A stretch of 21,780 bases of DNA from Cyanobacteria bacterium UBA3301 (GCA_002361485.1 DESZ01000011.1:1-21780), one strand, 5' to 3'; shown: positions 7,991-17,300, counted from the first letter of the stretch. Translations and numbers: made by a program. Notes: generated by a model not told the origin, from the sequence alone.

Positions 7991-8019
7991 AACCCGAGGT
8001 CTGAAAACCTCGGGTTTTT
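7991..8019 (+). terminator. Rho-independent terminator after the 6081-7970 pair
   Basis: The perfect 10-bp stem AACCCGAGGT (7991-8000) / ACCTCGGGTT (8007-8016) has a 6-base loop and a T run at 8015-8019. It lies between convergent genes and may also stop hydE transcripts on the minus strand, where the T tail is weaker. Confidence 0.93.
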
Positions 8020-8023
8020 GAAA

Positions 8024-9034
8024 TTATTTATTTGCTTTTGGGTGGCTAAAGCCGTAATCGGATGAAATAGTTCTTCCGATAGATTTAATTTTACCTTCAA
8101 TACAGCCTCTGCATTTATCGGGATTATCGTTTATACAAATTTTATTCGGATAAATTTCGTATTTTGCTCTGTATTCGGTCGATGTAACATTTGGCATTAC
8201 AACATTTGCTCCGCTTTGCAAAGCAAGTATTCTACCGTTTGGATTTAGGGTTTCCATAGCAGTTGTTGCAGGAATATTTATATCAGGCAATAAAATTCTC
8301 GTTAAAGCCATTACTTTTAATGCCAATGTAAAACTCCCAGTGCCTTCGTCTTTTAACGGAGTATTGGGGTGCGGAATAAACGGGCCTATACCGACCATAT
8401 CGGCTCCAATTTCTTTAAAGAACAGAATATCATCCGCTAAAGACTCTATTGTTTGTTCGGGTAAACCTACAAGACATCCCGTTCCGACTTCATAACCAAG
8501 TGTTTTTAAATCTTGCAAGCAGCGAATACGATTATTAAAATCCATATTCGGATGAAGTTTTTTATATAATTCTTTATCTGTTGTTTCTATTCTTATTAAA
8601 TATCTGTCAGCTCCAGCCTGTTTAAAAGCTTTATAATCTTCAAAGCTTCTTTCACCGATGCTTAGAGTTAAAGCCACATCAAATTCTTTTATTACCTTGA
8701 TTATTTCAACCATTTTTTCTGTTGTAAAATATTCGTCTTCTCCGGATTGCAAAACTATGGTTTTATATCCCAATTTGACAGCATTTTTCGCATATTCAAC
8801 AATATCATCTTTTAATATACGATATCTTTTGATTTTTTTGTTTGGAGAACGCAAACCGCAATATTTACATGCACATCTGCATATATTGGAAAACTCTATC
8901 AATCCGCGTAAATGCACTTCATCCCCGACATTTTCTTTTCTTATTTTATCCGCAAAATTAAATAACCATTCATTTTTTGTATCATCATTTAGTATTTCTA
9001 TTATTTCTTCGCGATTAAACACAATTTTCTCCAT
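8024..9034 (-). CDS. hydE: [FeFe] hydrogenase maturation radical SAM enzyme HydE
   Basis: A 336-residue radical SAM TIM barrel that helps build the 2Fe subcluster (dithiomethylamine bridge and ligands) of the [FeFe]-hydrogenase H-cluster. The radical SAM motif is C52-x3-C56-x2-C59 within HLRGLIEFSNICRCACKYCG. LQSGEDEY (95-102) and GPFIPHPNTPL (217-227) match the HydE pattern. The accessory cluster site seen in HydE, C-x7-C-x2-C, is present at C300, C308 and C311. PylB and BioB are related, but the LQSGED segment and the C-terminal cysteines favour HydE. It starts 20 bases after the stop of a histidine kinase on the same strand, without a clear Shine-Dalgarno. HydF and HydG are not in the window. 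It fits functionally with hydC-hydB at the left end. Confidence 0.93.
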   Translation of the reverse strand: MEKIVFNREEIIEILNDDTKNEWLFNFADKIRKENVGDEVHLRGLIEFSNICRCACKYCGLRSPNKKIKRYRILKDDIVEYAKNAVKLGYKTIVLQSGEDEYFTTEKMVEIIKVIKEFDVALTLSIGERSFEDYKAFKQAGADRYLIRIETTDKELYKKLHPNMDFNNRIRCLQDLKTLGYEVGTGCLVGLPEQTIESLADDILFFKEIGADMVGIGPFIPHPNTPLKDEGTGSFTLALKVMALTRILLPDINIPATTAMETLNPNGRILALQSGANVVMPNVTSTEYRAKYEIYPNKICINDNPDKCRGCIEGKIKSIGRTISSDYGFSHPKANK

Positions 9035-9054
9035 TTATGATTATTGTTATCATA

Positions 9055-9852
9055 TCATGAAGTTTTTATAATATCAGATGCATTTTTAACTGCACTTATA
9101 CGAAATCCGAAAATGCAAGTTCCGTCAGGCAAGCTTTTGGCATACATTTTCCCGTGGTGAAGGTTGATAACATTTTTTGCGATATAAAGTCCTAACCCTG
9201 TACTGTCCGATAAAAAATGCGATGTTTTCGTTTTTGCAAATTTGTTAAATATATATTTTAATTCATTTTTCGGGATTGGACTACTTTTATTTGCGATTGA
9301 AAATTTAATAGTATTATCCAAGCGTTTTAAGGTTATAATAATTTTTGAATTACGATTTCCGTACTTTATTGCATTTGAAACCAAATTTGAAATTACGCGC
9401 TCAATTTGCAACTTATCGGCATATATATCTCCAACATTTGCCCGACAATTTATAACGAATTTTTGACCCTTATCACGAGCCAAATAACGGTTAACATTGC
9501 ACACATCTTCTATTACGCTTCTTAAATCAAACTTTGTTTTATTTAGCTTGAGAGCACGCGAATCAGCCTGATAATCAGTAAGAATTGTTCCAACCAGATT
9601 TGACATGTATTTGCTTGACCCGCAAGCAAGCTTTATCATTTCCCGCTGCTGCGGATTTAGAGCTCCGAATTGTCCTTTTAATAAAAGGTTTAGCATATTA
9701 ATTTGCGCTCTTGTCGGGTTTTTCAAATCATGAGTTACTGAGGCGACAAGTGATTTTTCTTTTGCATTAAGATACTTATATTTTTTTAATATTTTTGCTT
9801 GTACTATCAGTAATAGCAAGATTAACGATATAAAAAAATATACAATAACCAT
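9055..9852 (-). CDS. Orphan sensor histidine kinase with a single membrane segment
   Basis: A 265-residue kinase. One membrane helix (about 2-20) leads directly into a HisKA domain with the phospho-acceptor H41 in SVTHDLKNPT, then a HATPase_c domain: N-box ERVISNLVSNAIKYG (151-165), F-like box YIFNKFAKTKT (200-210) and G2 box DSTGLGLYIAKNVI (216-229). There is no periplasmic or PAS sensing domain, so the signal input is unclear. The G1 region usually written DxGxG reads NKSSP (188-192), losing both glycines and the adenine-contacting Asp. Some active kinases vary here, so activity is probable but not certain. No response regulator is adjacent. hydE follows after 20 bases on the same strand, so the two may be co-transcribed. 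Confidence 0.9.
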   Translation of the reverse strand: MVIVYFFISLILLLLIVQAKILKKYKYLNAKEKSLVASVTHDLKNPTRAQINMLNLLLKGQFGALNPQQREMIKLACGSSKYMSNLVGTILTDYQADSRALKLNKTKFDLRSVIEDVCNVNRYLARDKGQKFVINCRANVGDIYADKLQIERVISNLVSNAIKYGNRNSKIIITLKRLDNTIKFSIANKSSPIPKNELKYIFNKFAKTKTSHFLSDSTGLGLYIAKNVINLHHGKMYAKSLPDGTCIFGFRISAVKNASDIIKTS

Positions 9853-9944
9853 TTTATAACTACCAAAATTATATTATTCACTCAATGTAATTTGAAAATT
9901 ATCCGATAGTATATAAAATTTTTATAAAGTTTTTAATAAATTTC

Positions 9945-9973
9945 TTGAAAATCTGCGATAATCATTGTATAAA
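9945..9973 (+). promoter_or_regulatory. Sigma-70 type promoter for gdhA
   Basis: TTGAAA (9945-9950), exactly 17 bases, then TATAAA (9968-9973). The expected start is about 9980, giving a leader of some 23 nt that contains the ribosome site AAAGAGG before the ATG at 10003. Confidence 0.75.
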
Positions 9974-10002
9974 CATATAGTGTAAGAAAGAGGTTTTAAT
10001 AT

Positions 10003-11355
10003 ATGAACGAATACATTCAAAGAGTTTTAGATGATATTAATGAAAGATACAATACCCAACCGGAATTTTTGCAAGCTGTAAAGGAAGTTCTAATCTCATT
10101 AGAGCCTATAATCAATGCCCACCCTGAATATGAAAAAGCTGCAATTTTAGAAAGAATGTTAGAGCCGGAAAGAGCAATTCTTTTCAGGGTTCCATGGATA
10201 AATGATAAAGGTGAAGTCGTTGTAAACCGAGGTTACAGAGTTCAATTCAGTTCACTTATCGGACCTTATAAAGGCGGCTTAAGATTTCACCCGAGCGTAA
10301 ATTTAAGTATAATGAAGTTTTTAGGATTTGAACAAATATTTAAAAACGCATTAACAGGATTACCGATTGGCGGAGGTAAAGGCGGAAGCGACTTTGACCC
10401 TAAAGGCAAATCTGATAATGAAATTATGAGGTTTTGTCAAAGCTTTATGACCGAATTATATCGTCACATCGGACAGGATACGGATGTTCCTGCAGGCGAT
10501 ATCGGTGTTGGTGCAAGGGAAGTCGGATATTTATTCGGACAATACAAAAGAATCAGAAACGCTTATGAAGGCGGAGTTTTGACAGGCAAAGACGTTTGCT
10601 ACGGCGGTTCGTTGGCAAGAAAAGAGGCAACAGGATACGGCTTGTTATTTTATGTTCGCGAAATGTTAAAAAATCATAACCAATCTTTGGAAGGCAAAAT
10701 TGTAACAATTTCAGGTTCAGGGAATGTTGCGATTTATGCTTGCGAAAAAGCTTATGCAATGGGCGCTAAAGTTGTTGCTATGAGCGATTCAAACGGATGT
10801 ATATACGATGCCGACGGAATTGATTTGGATTGTATAAAACAAATCAAAGAAGTTCAAAGAGGCAGAATAAAAGAATACTTGAATTCTCATCCGAATGCAC
10901 AATATTTCGAAAATACAAACGGTCAGGTTTCTCCTGTTTGGAACATAAAAACAGATATAGCTTTGCCTTGTGCAACTCAAAACGAGTTGACACTTGATGC
11001 AGCAAAAATTTTAGTATCAAACGGAGTTATAGCAGTTGGAGAAGGTGCAAACATGCCTTGTACATATGAAGCTACTCAATATTTGCTGGAGAATAATATT
11101 CTTGTCGGAGCTGCAAAAGCAGCTAATGCGGGCGGAGTTGCGACTTCTGCCATTGAAATGAGCCAAAACAGCATGAGATACTATTATACATTTGAAGAAG
11201 TAGAGAAAAAACTTGAACAAATTATGATTCATATCTTTAATGACTGTAAGGCCGCTTCAGATAATTATGGTTTAAATAATAACTACGTTGCAGGTGCAAA
11301 TATTGCGGCGTTTAAAAAATTGGCAGACGCGATGCTAGCTCAAGGCATAGTATAA
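10003..11355 (+). CDS. gdhA: Glutamate dehydrogenase (hexameric, 450 residues)
   Basis: A 450-residue cytoplasmic enzyme that interconverts 2-oxoglutarate plus ammonium and glutamate. Residues important in the well-studied 450-aa clostridial enzyme are found one position later here: K90 and K114 (substrate), K126 in LPIGGGKGGSDFDPKGKSD (catalytic) and D166 in DVPAGDIGVG. The dinucleotide fold carries SGSGNVAIYACEKA (237-250). The segment after the second strand, MSDSNG, resembles the SDS-type segment of NADP-dependent E. coli GdhA more than NAD enzymes, so NADP(H) use is a reasonable inference. Length is exactly that of the hexameric small GDH class. It is transcribed alone from a good promoter and is followed by a 69-bp spacer before the next gene. 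Confidence 0.97.
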   Translation: MNEYIQRVLDDINERYNTQPEFLQAVKEVLISLEPIINAHPEYEKAAILERMLEPERAILFRVPWINDKGEVVVNRGYRVQFSSLIGPYKGGLRFHPSVNLSIMKFLGFEQIFKNALTGLPIGGGKGGSDFDPKGKSDNEIMRFCQSFMTELYRHIGQDTDVPAGDIGVGAREVGYLFGQYKRIRNAYEGGVLTGKDVCYGGSLARKEATGYGLLFYVREMLKNHNQSLEGKIVTISGSGNVAIYACEKAYAMGAKVVAMSDSNGCIYDADGIDLDCIKQIKEVQRGRIKEYLNSHPNAQYFENTNGQVSPVWNIKTDIALPCATQNELTLDAAKILVSNGVIAVGEGANMPCTYEATQYLLENNILVGAAKAANAGGVATSAIEMSQNSMRYYYTFEEVEKKLEQIMIHIFNDCKAASDNYGLNNNYVAGANIAAFKKLADAMLAQGIV

Positions 11356-11390
11356 AGTTAAATCAAATGCGTAGAGGATTCGATGCTAAA

Positions 11391-11418
11391 TTGCAACATT
11401 GATAATTTATGATATAAT
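11391..11418 (+). promoter_or_regulatory. Promoter placing transcription start at the TPR gene's ATG (leaderless candidate)
   Basis: TTGCAA (11391-11396), 16 bases, then a perfect TATAAT (11413-11418). The start codon is at 11425, about 7 bases after the -10, where transcription would begin. No Shine-Dalgarno lies between them. Confidence 0.6.
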
Positions 11419-11424
11419 ATTTTT

Positions 11425-12354
11425 ATGAGAAAGATATTATTATCCGTTATTTTAATTTTATCAATAAGCGCTATTCCCGTAATGTCAAGTGAAGTAGAAG
11501 ATGATTATTTTGATATCGCGGCAAATTATTGTGTGTTTGGAAACTATAATTCCGCAATGGAATATCTTGATAAAATATTGACAATAAATCCGAATAACCA
11601 ACGTGCGACTAATTTAAAAAAAGGTTTGGCACATGTAATTTCTGGTGATAAGAGTTCTTTTGTCGAGAATGTAAACCCGCTTATAAAACAGGCTATGGAA
11701 TATAAAAGAACGGGCGATGAGCAAGCCGAGCTAAGAACATTAATGCAGGCAACTCAGGAGAATAACTCATATTTAGCATATTATTATTTAGGCAATTTAT
11801 ATCGATTAAAAAAAGATTATCAGCATGCGCTTGATGCGTATAATTCTTCAACCTCTGCAAGAGCGGATTTTGCCCCGTCATACCTTGCAAGCGCAATTGT
11901 ATTATACGAAATTGGCAAATATGATGCTGTAATAAACCCTATTGATAAATATTTGACTTTTAATCCGAATGATGATTTGGCTTATGCGATAAAATCACGT
12001 GCGGAGTTTGCGCTCGGCAATTTGAATGCGTCCAAAGCAGATAATGACAAAGCAATTGAAATAAATGATTGTCCGGAATATCAATTTGACAGAGCAAAAA
12101 TCCTATATAAACAAGCTCAATACAAAGACTCAAAAGAGCTGTTCAAAAAGCTTTTACCAAATATTCAAACATCAAAAATATATGAATATATGGGATTATG
12201 CGATTATGCACTTCAAGATTACATAAATGCACTGATGGATTTTGATAAAGCAATATTATTGTCAAATAACGACGATTATTTGGAAGCAAAGTATAATGAA
12301 ATAAAAAAACTCCTTGAACAGCCCGAGGTAGAAAATAATGCGACGCAGGAATAA
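11425..12354 (+). CDS. Exported tetratricopeptide-repeat (TPR) protein
   Basis: A 309-residue protein with a Sec signal peptide (MRKILLSVILILSISAIPVM, cleavage probably near 16-21). It is followed by helix pairs of TPR type: around 28-60 (NYNSAMEYLDKILTINPNNQ), 117-150 (YYLGNLYRLKKDYQHALDAY), 151-185, 186-215 (LGNLNASKADNDKAIEIND), 216-245 and 250-285. TPR proteins are protein-binding scaffolds; this one should act in the periplasm or at the envelope. It starts a three-gene run: its last 17 bases overlap the start of the metallophosphoesterase lipoprotein gene, and an MBL-fold hydrolase gene follows. The partner is unknown. The start is fixed by the signal peptide, since the next in-frame ATG would remove it. 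The promoter geometry suggests a leaderless mRNA. Confidence 0.88.
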   Translation: MRKILLSVILILSISAIPVMSSEVEDDYFDIAANYCVFGNYNSAMEYLDKILTINPNNQRATNLKKGLAHVISGDKSSFVENVNPLIKQAMEYKRTGDEQAELRTLMQATQENNSYLAYYYLGNLYRLKKDYQHALDAYNSSTSARADFAPSYLASAIVLYEIGKYDAVINPIDKYLTFNPNDDLAYAIKSRAEFALGNLNASKADNDKAIEINDCPEYQFDRAKILYKQAQYKDSKELFKKLLPNIQTSKIYEYMGLCDYALQDYINALMDFDKAILLSNNDDYLEAKYNEIKKLLEQPEVENNATQE

Positions 12355-13318
12355 ATCTGAAGGAATATTTTCAAAATTCGTGAACTCTGTTGTAACAATA
12401 TGTTTAACAATAGGGATGTTATGGGGATTACAAGCCTGCAGCCACAGTACTTCGTTAAAATTTGTCCAATTAAGCGATATACATTTCCTTGAAAACGGGC
12501 AGAATACAACATTCAAAATGACAGGTGCATCATCTCAATTGTTAGATGATGCGGTTGAGCAAATCAATGAAGAACAGGAAATTGATTTTGTGATGTTAAC
12601 AGGTGACATTATAGATAAGCCGTTTGAAAAAGAATTGCGTGCATTTTTACCACATATAGAGAACTTAAAATATCCGTGGTATTTTGCATTTGGCAATCAC
12701 GACAGATGTGTCGGAGGATACTTAACTACTTCGGTTTATATGGATATGGTAAAAAAATCAAATAAAAACTATAATTTCAATAAACCGTACTATGCGTTCA
12801 CTCCTAAAAAGGGGTATCGCGTAATTGTTTTAGATAATATTATAACCGATAAAGTTACCACACAGGGTTATCTTGGAGAAGAACAAGTTCTATGGCTGAA
12901 AAAAGAGCTTGAAAAATCAAAAAGAGATACAGTTTTAATATTTATGCATGTGCCTTTGATAGAACCGTTTACGAGTCCTAATCACAGGTTAAAAAATGCG
13001 GTTCAGGTTATGTCAATAATTGAAAGTTATAAAAATCCGATAGGAGTCTTTCAAGGTCATTATCATGCAACAAGGGTTGTGCAACATGACAACGTTTTGT
13101 ATGTTAATTCTCCTGCGCTTGTATCATACCCAAACGCGTTTAGAATAATAAACGTCACTAATCACAAAGATAAAACCGTATTTGAATTGAAATGGGTTGA
13201 AACACGAGAAAAAGCTATCCAAAAAACTGCCAAACTTTTGGTTGTAGCTTCAAATATTTTTGCTGGCGAAGAAAAAGACCGGCAGGGTGTATATGAAATA
13301 AAAAAAGTAAAGGAATAG
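12338..13318 (+). CDS. Calcineurin-like metallophosphoesterase, predicted lipoprotein (CpdA-like fold)
   Basis: A 326-residue protein. The N-terminus is basic then hydrophobic and ends in a lipobox-like GLQAC, with C34 as the probable lipidated cysteine, so the enzyme domain faces the periplasm. The metallophosphoesterase motifs are complete: D47-x-H49 (LSDIHF), D90 (LTGDIID), GNHD (119-122), H204 (FMHVP) and GHYH (240-243). These bind two metal ions. The closest recognisable group is the class III cyclic-nucleotide phosphodiesterase type (CpdA/Icc), but substrates of this fold are diverse and a periplasmic location argues against intracellular cAMP. Its ATG lies inside the end of the TPR gene, with GAGG upstream there; the 17-bp overlap implies coupled translation. 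The MBL-fold gene follows 6 bases after its stop. Confidence 0.88.
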   Translation: MRRRNKSEGIFSKFVNSVVTICLTIGMLWGLQACSHSTSLKFVQLSDIHFLENGQNTTFKMTGASSQLLDDAVEQINEEQEIDFVMLTGDIIDKPFEKELRAFLPHIENLKYPWYFAFGNHDRCVGGYLTTSVYMDMVKKSNKNYNFNKPYYAFTPKKGYRVIVLDNIITDKVTTQGYLGEEQVLWLKKELEKSKRDTVLIFMHVPLIEPFTSPNHRLKNAVQVMSIIESYKNPIGVFQGHYHATRVVQHDNVLYVNSPALVSYPNAFRIINVTNHKDKTVFELKWVETREKAIQKTAKLLVVASNIFAGEEKDRQGVYEIKKVKE

Positions 13319-13324
13319 ATTATA

Positions 13325-14245
13325 ATGGGTGAATTTAAAGTAAAATTCAGAGGGGTTCGCGGAAGTTTTCCTGTTGCAAATAAGAAATTTATGCAATATG
13401 GCGGAAATACATCTTGTGTCGAGATTAATGTCGGCGGACATTTAATAATTCTTGATGCAGGAACAGGAATTGTTTCAGCGGGAGATGAATTGATGGAAAA
13501 GTACATTTCTTCAGCCATAAATAAACAAGACAGAATCCCTATAAAATCTACAATATTACTTTCGCACATACATCAAGACCATTTGCTAGGGTTAACTTTT
13601 TTCAAACCGATGCACCTAGCTTCGACTGAGTTGGAAATATTTGGAGCAGGGAATGATGTTTCGGACTTATCTAATAACTTATCAAGACTTGTTTTTGGAA
13701 AGACTTTCCCGCTTGATTTAGGTGACATTGCCTGCAAACTTGATATACACAATTTGTCTGAAGAGTGCGGAATATTACTAAAAACAGGCGAAAAACCGCA
13801 AATAATAGCCGACCCGAAATTCAAACCATCACAAAATGATGTTTGGATAACTTTTTATAAATCTTATGTGCATCCGCAAGATGGTGTAATGATATACAAA
13901 ATAGCTTATGACGGGAAATCTGTTGTTTACGCGACAGATAAAGAATGTTATTTTGGCGGAGATAAAAAGTTTGTACAATTTGCCAAAAATTGTGATTTGT
14001 TAATACACGATACTCAATACACATCGGAAGATTACCTCAACCCGAGTTCCCCAAAACAGGGTTACGGACATTCAACATACGATATGGCAATAGAAGTAAT
14101 GAAACAAACAAATGCTAAAACCTTGGCTTGCTTTCATTATGATCCGGGATATGATGATGAAAAATTAAACAGAATAAAAGAATATTACACGACGACATAT
14201 CCTAATGTTAAACTGCCTTATGAAGGTTATGAGACAGAAGTATAA
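13325..14245 (+). CDS. Metallo-beta-lactamase-fold hydrolase (RNase Z/phosphodiesterase-like group)
   Basis: A 306-residue protein of the MBL superfamily. It opens with KFRGVRGSFP and YGGNTSCVEI (25-34), typical of a subgroup often annotated as MBL-fold hydrolases or cyclic-nucleotide phosphodiesterase-like. The metal site is complete: H81-x-H83-x-D85-H86 in LLSHIHQDHLLGL, H183, D205 (YATDKE), and H271 (CFHYDP). DAGTGI (44-49) supports the fold. There is no signal peptide, so it should be cytoplasmic, unlike its upstream neighbour. The substrate is not known; a phosphodiester is a fair guess from the fold and the neighbour. AAGGA lies just before the start, overlapping the end of the metallophosphoesterase gene. 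A terminator-like hairpin follows 21 bases after the stop. Confidence 0.88.
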   Translation: MGEFKVKFRGVRGSFPVANKKFMQYGGNTSCVEINVGGHLIILDAGTGIVSAGDELMEKYISSAINKQDRIPIKSTILLSHIHQDHLLGLTFFKPMHLASTELEIFGAGNDVSDLSNNLSRLVFGKTFPLDLGDIACKLDIHNLSEECGILLKTGEKPQIIADPKFKPSQNDVWITFYKSYVHPQDGVMIYKIAYDGKSVVYATDKECYFGGDKKFVQFAKNCDLLIHDTQYTSEDYLNPSSPKQGYGHSTYDMAIEVMKQTNAKTLACFHYDPGYDDEKLNRIKEYYTTTYPNVKLPYEGYETEV

Positions 14246-14266
14246 ATAGAAATTTAGAGAGACGGG

Positions 14267-14294
14267 AACAGGGTAGACTTTAGTCTACCCTGTT
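14267..14294 (+). terminator. Terminator-like hairpin after the MBL-fold gene
   Basis: Perfect 13-bp arms AACAGGGTAGACT (14267-14279) and AGTCTACCCTGTT (14282-14294) with a minimal loop, followed by TTCTGTAT. The T tail is modest. It is the first of three hairpins between the convergent genes. Confidence 0.75.
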
Positions 14295-14322
14295 TCTGTA
14301 TATGACGGATATTAGTCCTTAT

Positions 14323-14368
14323 GGTACGTATAAACGCACCCTACTGACTGTTGGGTTGAAAACCCAAC
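14323..14368. repeat. Two further inverted repeats between convergent genes
   Basis: GGTACGTATAAACGCACC (14323-14340) is an inverted repeat with one mismatch. GTTGGGTT (14350-14357) / AACCCAAC (14361-14368) is perfect, with a 3-base loop, directly after the stop of the giant prepilin gene (minus strand). The latter is bracketed by direct copies of CTACTGACT at 14341-14349 and 14369-14377. No clear T tail is present on either strand, so these may be a repeat element rather than simple terminators. Confidence 0.65.
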
Positions 14369-17300
14369 CTACTGACTAGTTCCTTTAATATTACTATTGG
14401 TACATTTCAGTTCACTATATGCATTCCCCTGTGCCCAAGTATTAAAATATGTACTATCATAAAAACCGGAGCAACTTCCACAATTTAATTTGTTTAATCC
14501 TTTAATCTCTGAGTACCCAGAATACCCGTCAAACTTACAACTGCCATCAATATAAAATTGATTTCCGGAAATACCAATGTCTTTATATCCCTCAAAATTA
14601 CTAACTCCTTGCTTACTAACAGTACTCATACTAGAGTCTACACAATTCCCAGTGTTATTAGGTGAAGATGTTTTTGAGCTGACTCCAAAGTGCACTGATA
14701 AATTATTTACTTTACAATTTTCAGTTTCATTTACCAATTTACATTGAATTCTATAATTAGGACACATTATATTGGAGTATGAAACTAATTTGCAAGTTAG
14801 TGTGACAGTTGCATAACAATTGCCGCTAGGGGTAGGGGTGCCGCCACCACCGCCACAAGGGGCATAGCTGGAATGCTCGGATATCCGACAACAAAAGCCT
14901 TTATCCGAACTATCAACCTGTACCCACTCATCATTTTTGCAACAAGCTTCTAAAAGTGTCCCATTGCTAATCGGCCGTATTCCACCACTTGGCAGCTTTG
15001 GCATCCATTCACTACAGCATTTAGCACTAGCATTATCGGCATTAGGCGTACATGTATCTGTCGAACAAAAATCTTTCCATACGGGATCATGTTCTTGTAG
15101 AGCAGTACAGCAAGCACCCTTGACATCATTATTCAATTTACCTTTTGTTTTCCACAAATTGCAGCAGAATGGGTGGATATATTGACTATCAGGATTGCCT
15201 TTATCATCATAACAAGAAATGGTACACGCACTGATGTCAGCTTTTCCAAAGTGTTTTTGAATACAATCTTCAGCTTCAACAAAACGAGGGCATCCTCCGG
15301 ATTTACCATCACTGCTATTGTACTCGGAAGGATTATATTTTATCATTTGTGAATCAACCCAAGCGGAACAACACATAGCAGCAAAGGTGTCATCCTTAGC
15401 CAATAAGTAGTTTCCATAATCATCAGTAAAAGCACAGCAGGTTGATGACCAATTATGCTTCTTCCAATAGGCATCATCCTCTTTCTTACAACAAGCTTTC
15501 TTATCCTCATCGGTTGCAGTTTCATTTTTCACTTTATCACAAGGTGTTTGACAAGCAGAATACGTATCATAAATACTATCGATGGAACAACATGGATGCA
15601 GCGAACTTGTTATCTCACCATTTCTGCCGGCAAATTTACAACATTCTTCAGAATCAGACATCATCACACCTGATTCTCTACGGCAGCACCCTGAAAGCCA
15701 CGCAGCATTATGCGACGGTGCCGTCAAACAGCACCCGTCTTCAGGACCGTCAAAACTTGTATATGAACACGTATTGCCGCTGCATATTGACCAATCCTTT
15801 GCTATATCAGGATAATCGCAACATGTCTTAATTGTTCCGTCATTATGTGAATTTTTCACGGCAGATTCGCCCCACTGCAAGCAACACGCCCAAGTAGCAT
15901 CAAGCGTTTGATACGAATTTGGACAAGCTGAATCAGGGTTACTATTAAGCGGGTAACACTTCTCATCTATGCCTGCGGAATTACTATACATTATTTTTGC
16001 GCCAAACACATAGCCATAGCCATTCTTACCAGGGGTAGCACAATCACATTCATCACCATAGCTGACACAAACACGAGATTCTATTACATCTGTTTCTGCA
16101 CTCTTTTTTTGGCCCTTTGGAATTACCAAATCTTCTTTATAAACAATACCTTCTATATTGTCAGAAAGAGCTGTGCCACTACTGCTATCTAAATGCTGAT
16201 AATAATATTGCAATTTTACTCTGATTTCTTGGTCAACTTCACGGTCTGACTCTATCCAAAAGCGTTCTTGTCTTCCGAAAGCACCACCGCATATAACACC
16301 CTCTTGTCTACTATGGAGTGTTATATTATTCGGAGTACACTGGGCCGATGGTTCAGGACAAGGGATATGATCTTTAACCGTTCCTTTATCTACACAAGCA
16401 GGTATTTCTCCATCAACTAGTATTACGGATTGATCTCCACTTCTTCTGACAAAATCTTTAATTTCTACTTTGGAGCCTGCGGGTCTGTCCGGCACGTTTA
16501 AGTCATGTCCGACTGTAAAGCCATTATTTACCACGTTGGCACTAAAGGTAAGTCCGTATACACTTCGCGGTTCAGAACTCCAGATACAAGCTCCGCTAGC
16601 ATCCAATTTTATGAATCTATAATCTACCTGAGATAATTTTACTGTTATATTTTTATTGTTATACTCGGAAAAATTCCATCCGACAAAATATACATCGGAA
16701 TCCGGAAGGTTTAAATTCGGTTTTTTATGTACTACATCCAGACTTCCTCTCCCATAAGGACACGGATCCTGTGGCGGCTGAGGACAAACAATCGGGTTGT
16801 TTTTGTACTTAGGCAAATCACAGCAACTATTCTCAGTCCAATATTGCTTAACTTCCTTTCCGCGCGAAGATGTAGGTGAAAGCTCACCCTTTTTTAATTT
16901 TTTATAATCATCAAATATATTGTCACAAGATAGCGGTTCGGCACATTCGTAACCGTTTTGAATACTTTTTACGGGTTCAGTACAGCACACATCCTTCGAA
17001 AGGAGCTTACGATTGCAACATTCTTTTTTTGCATTATTACCTGTTGCTCTTTTACAACAGAAATCTGTATAACCACCTTGGCCATATTTATCTTTACCGT
17101 TTAGACAACAACGAGCATCGTCTTCTGATACATTAGCACAACACATTTCCCGGTTACTGTTAAAATAGTCCGGATCCTCACATGTTGGCGGACAACCTAT
17201 TCCATGAATATTACAACAAGCATCTTCAGCAGCATACGTTGTATTTGGTTCACAACAATAGTTTTTGTATTCATTTGAACTTTTATCAAGGAACTTACAA

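Noticed and set aside
8024..9034. Biotin synthase or PylB assignment for the radical SAM protein
   Set aside because: The LQSGED and GPFIPHPNTPL segments and the C-x7-C-x2-C accessory site at C300/C308/C311 fit HydE better, and hydrogenase subunits are in the same window.
12262..12516. Minus-strand open frames overlapping the TPR/phosphoesterase junction
   Set aside because: They are shadows of two well-supported plus-strand genes that overlap by 17 bases.
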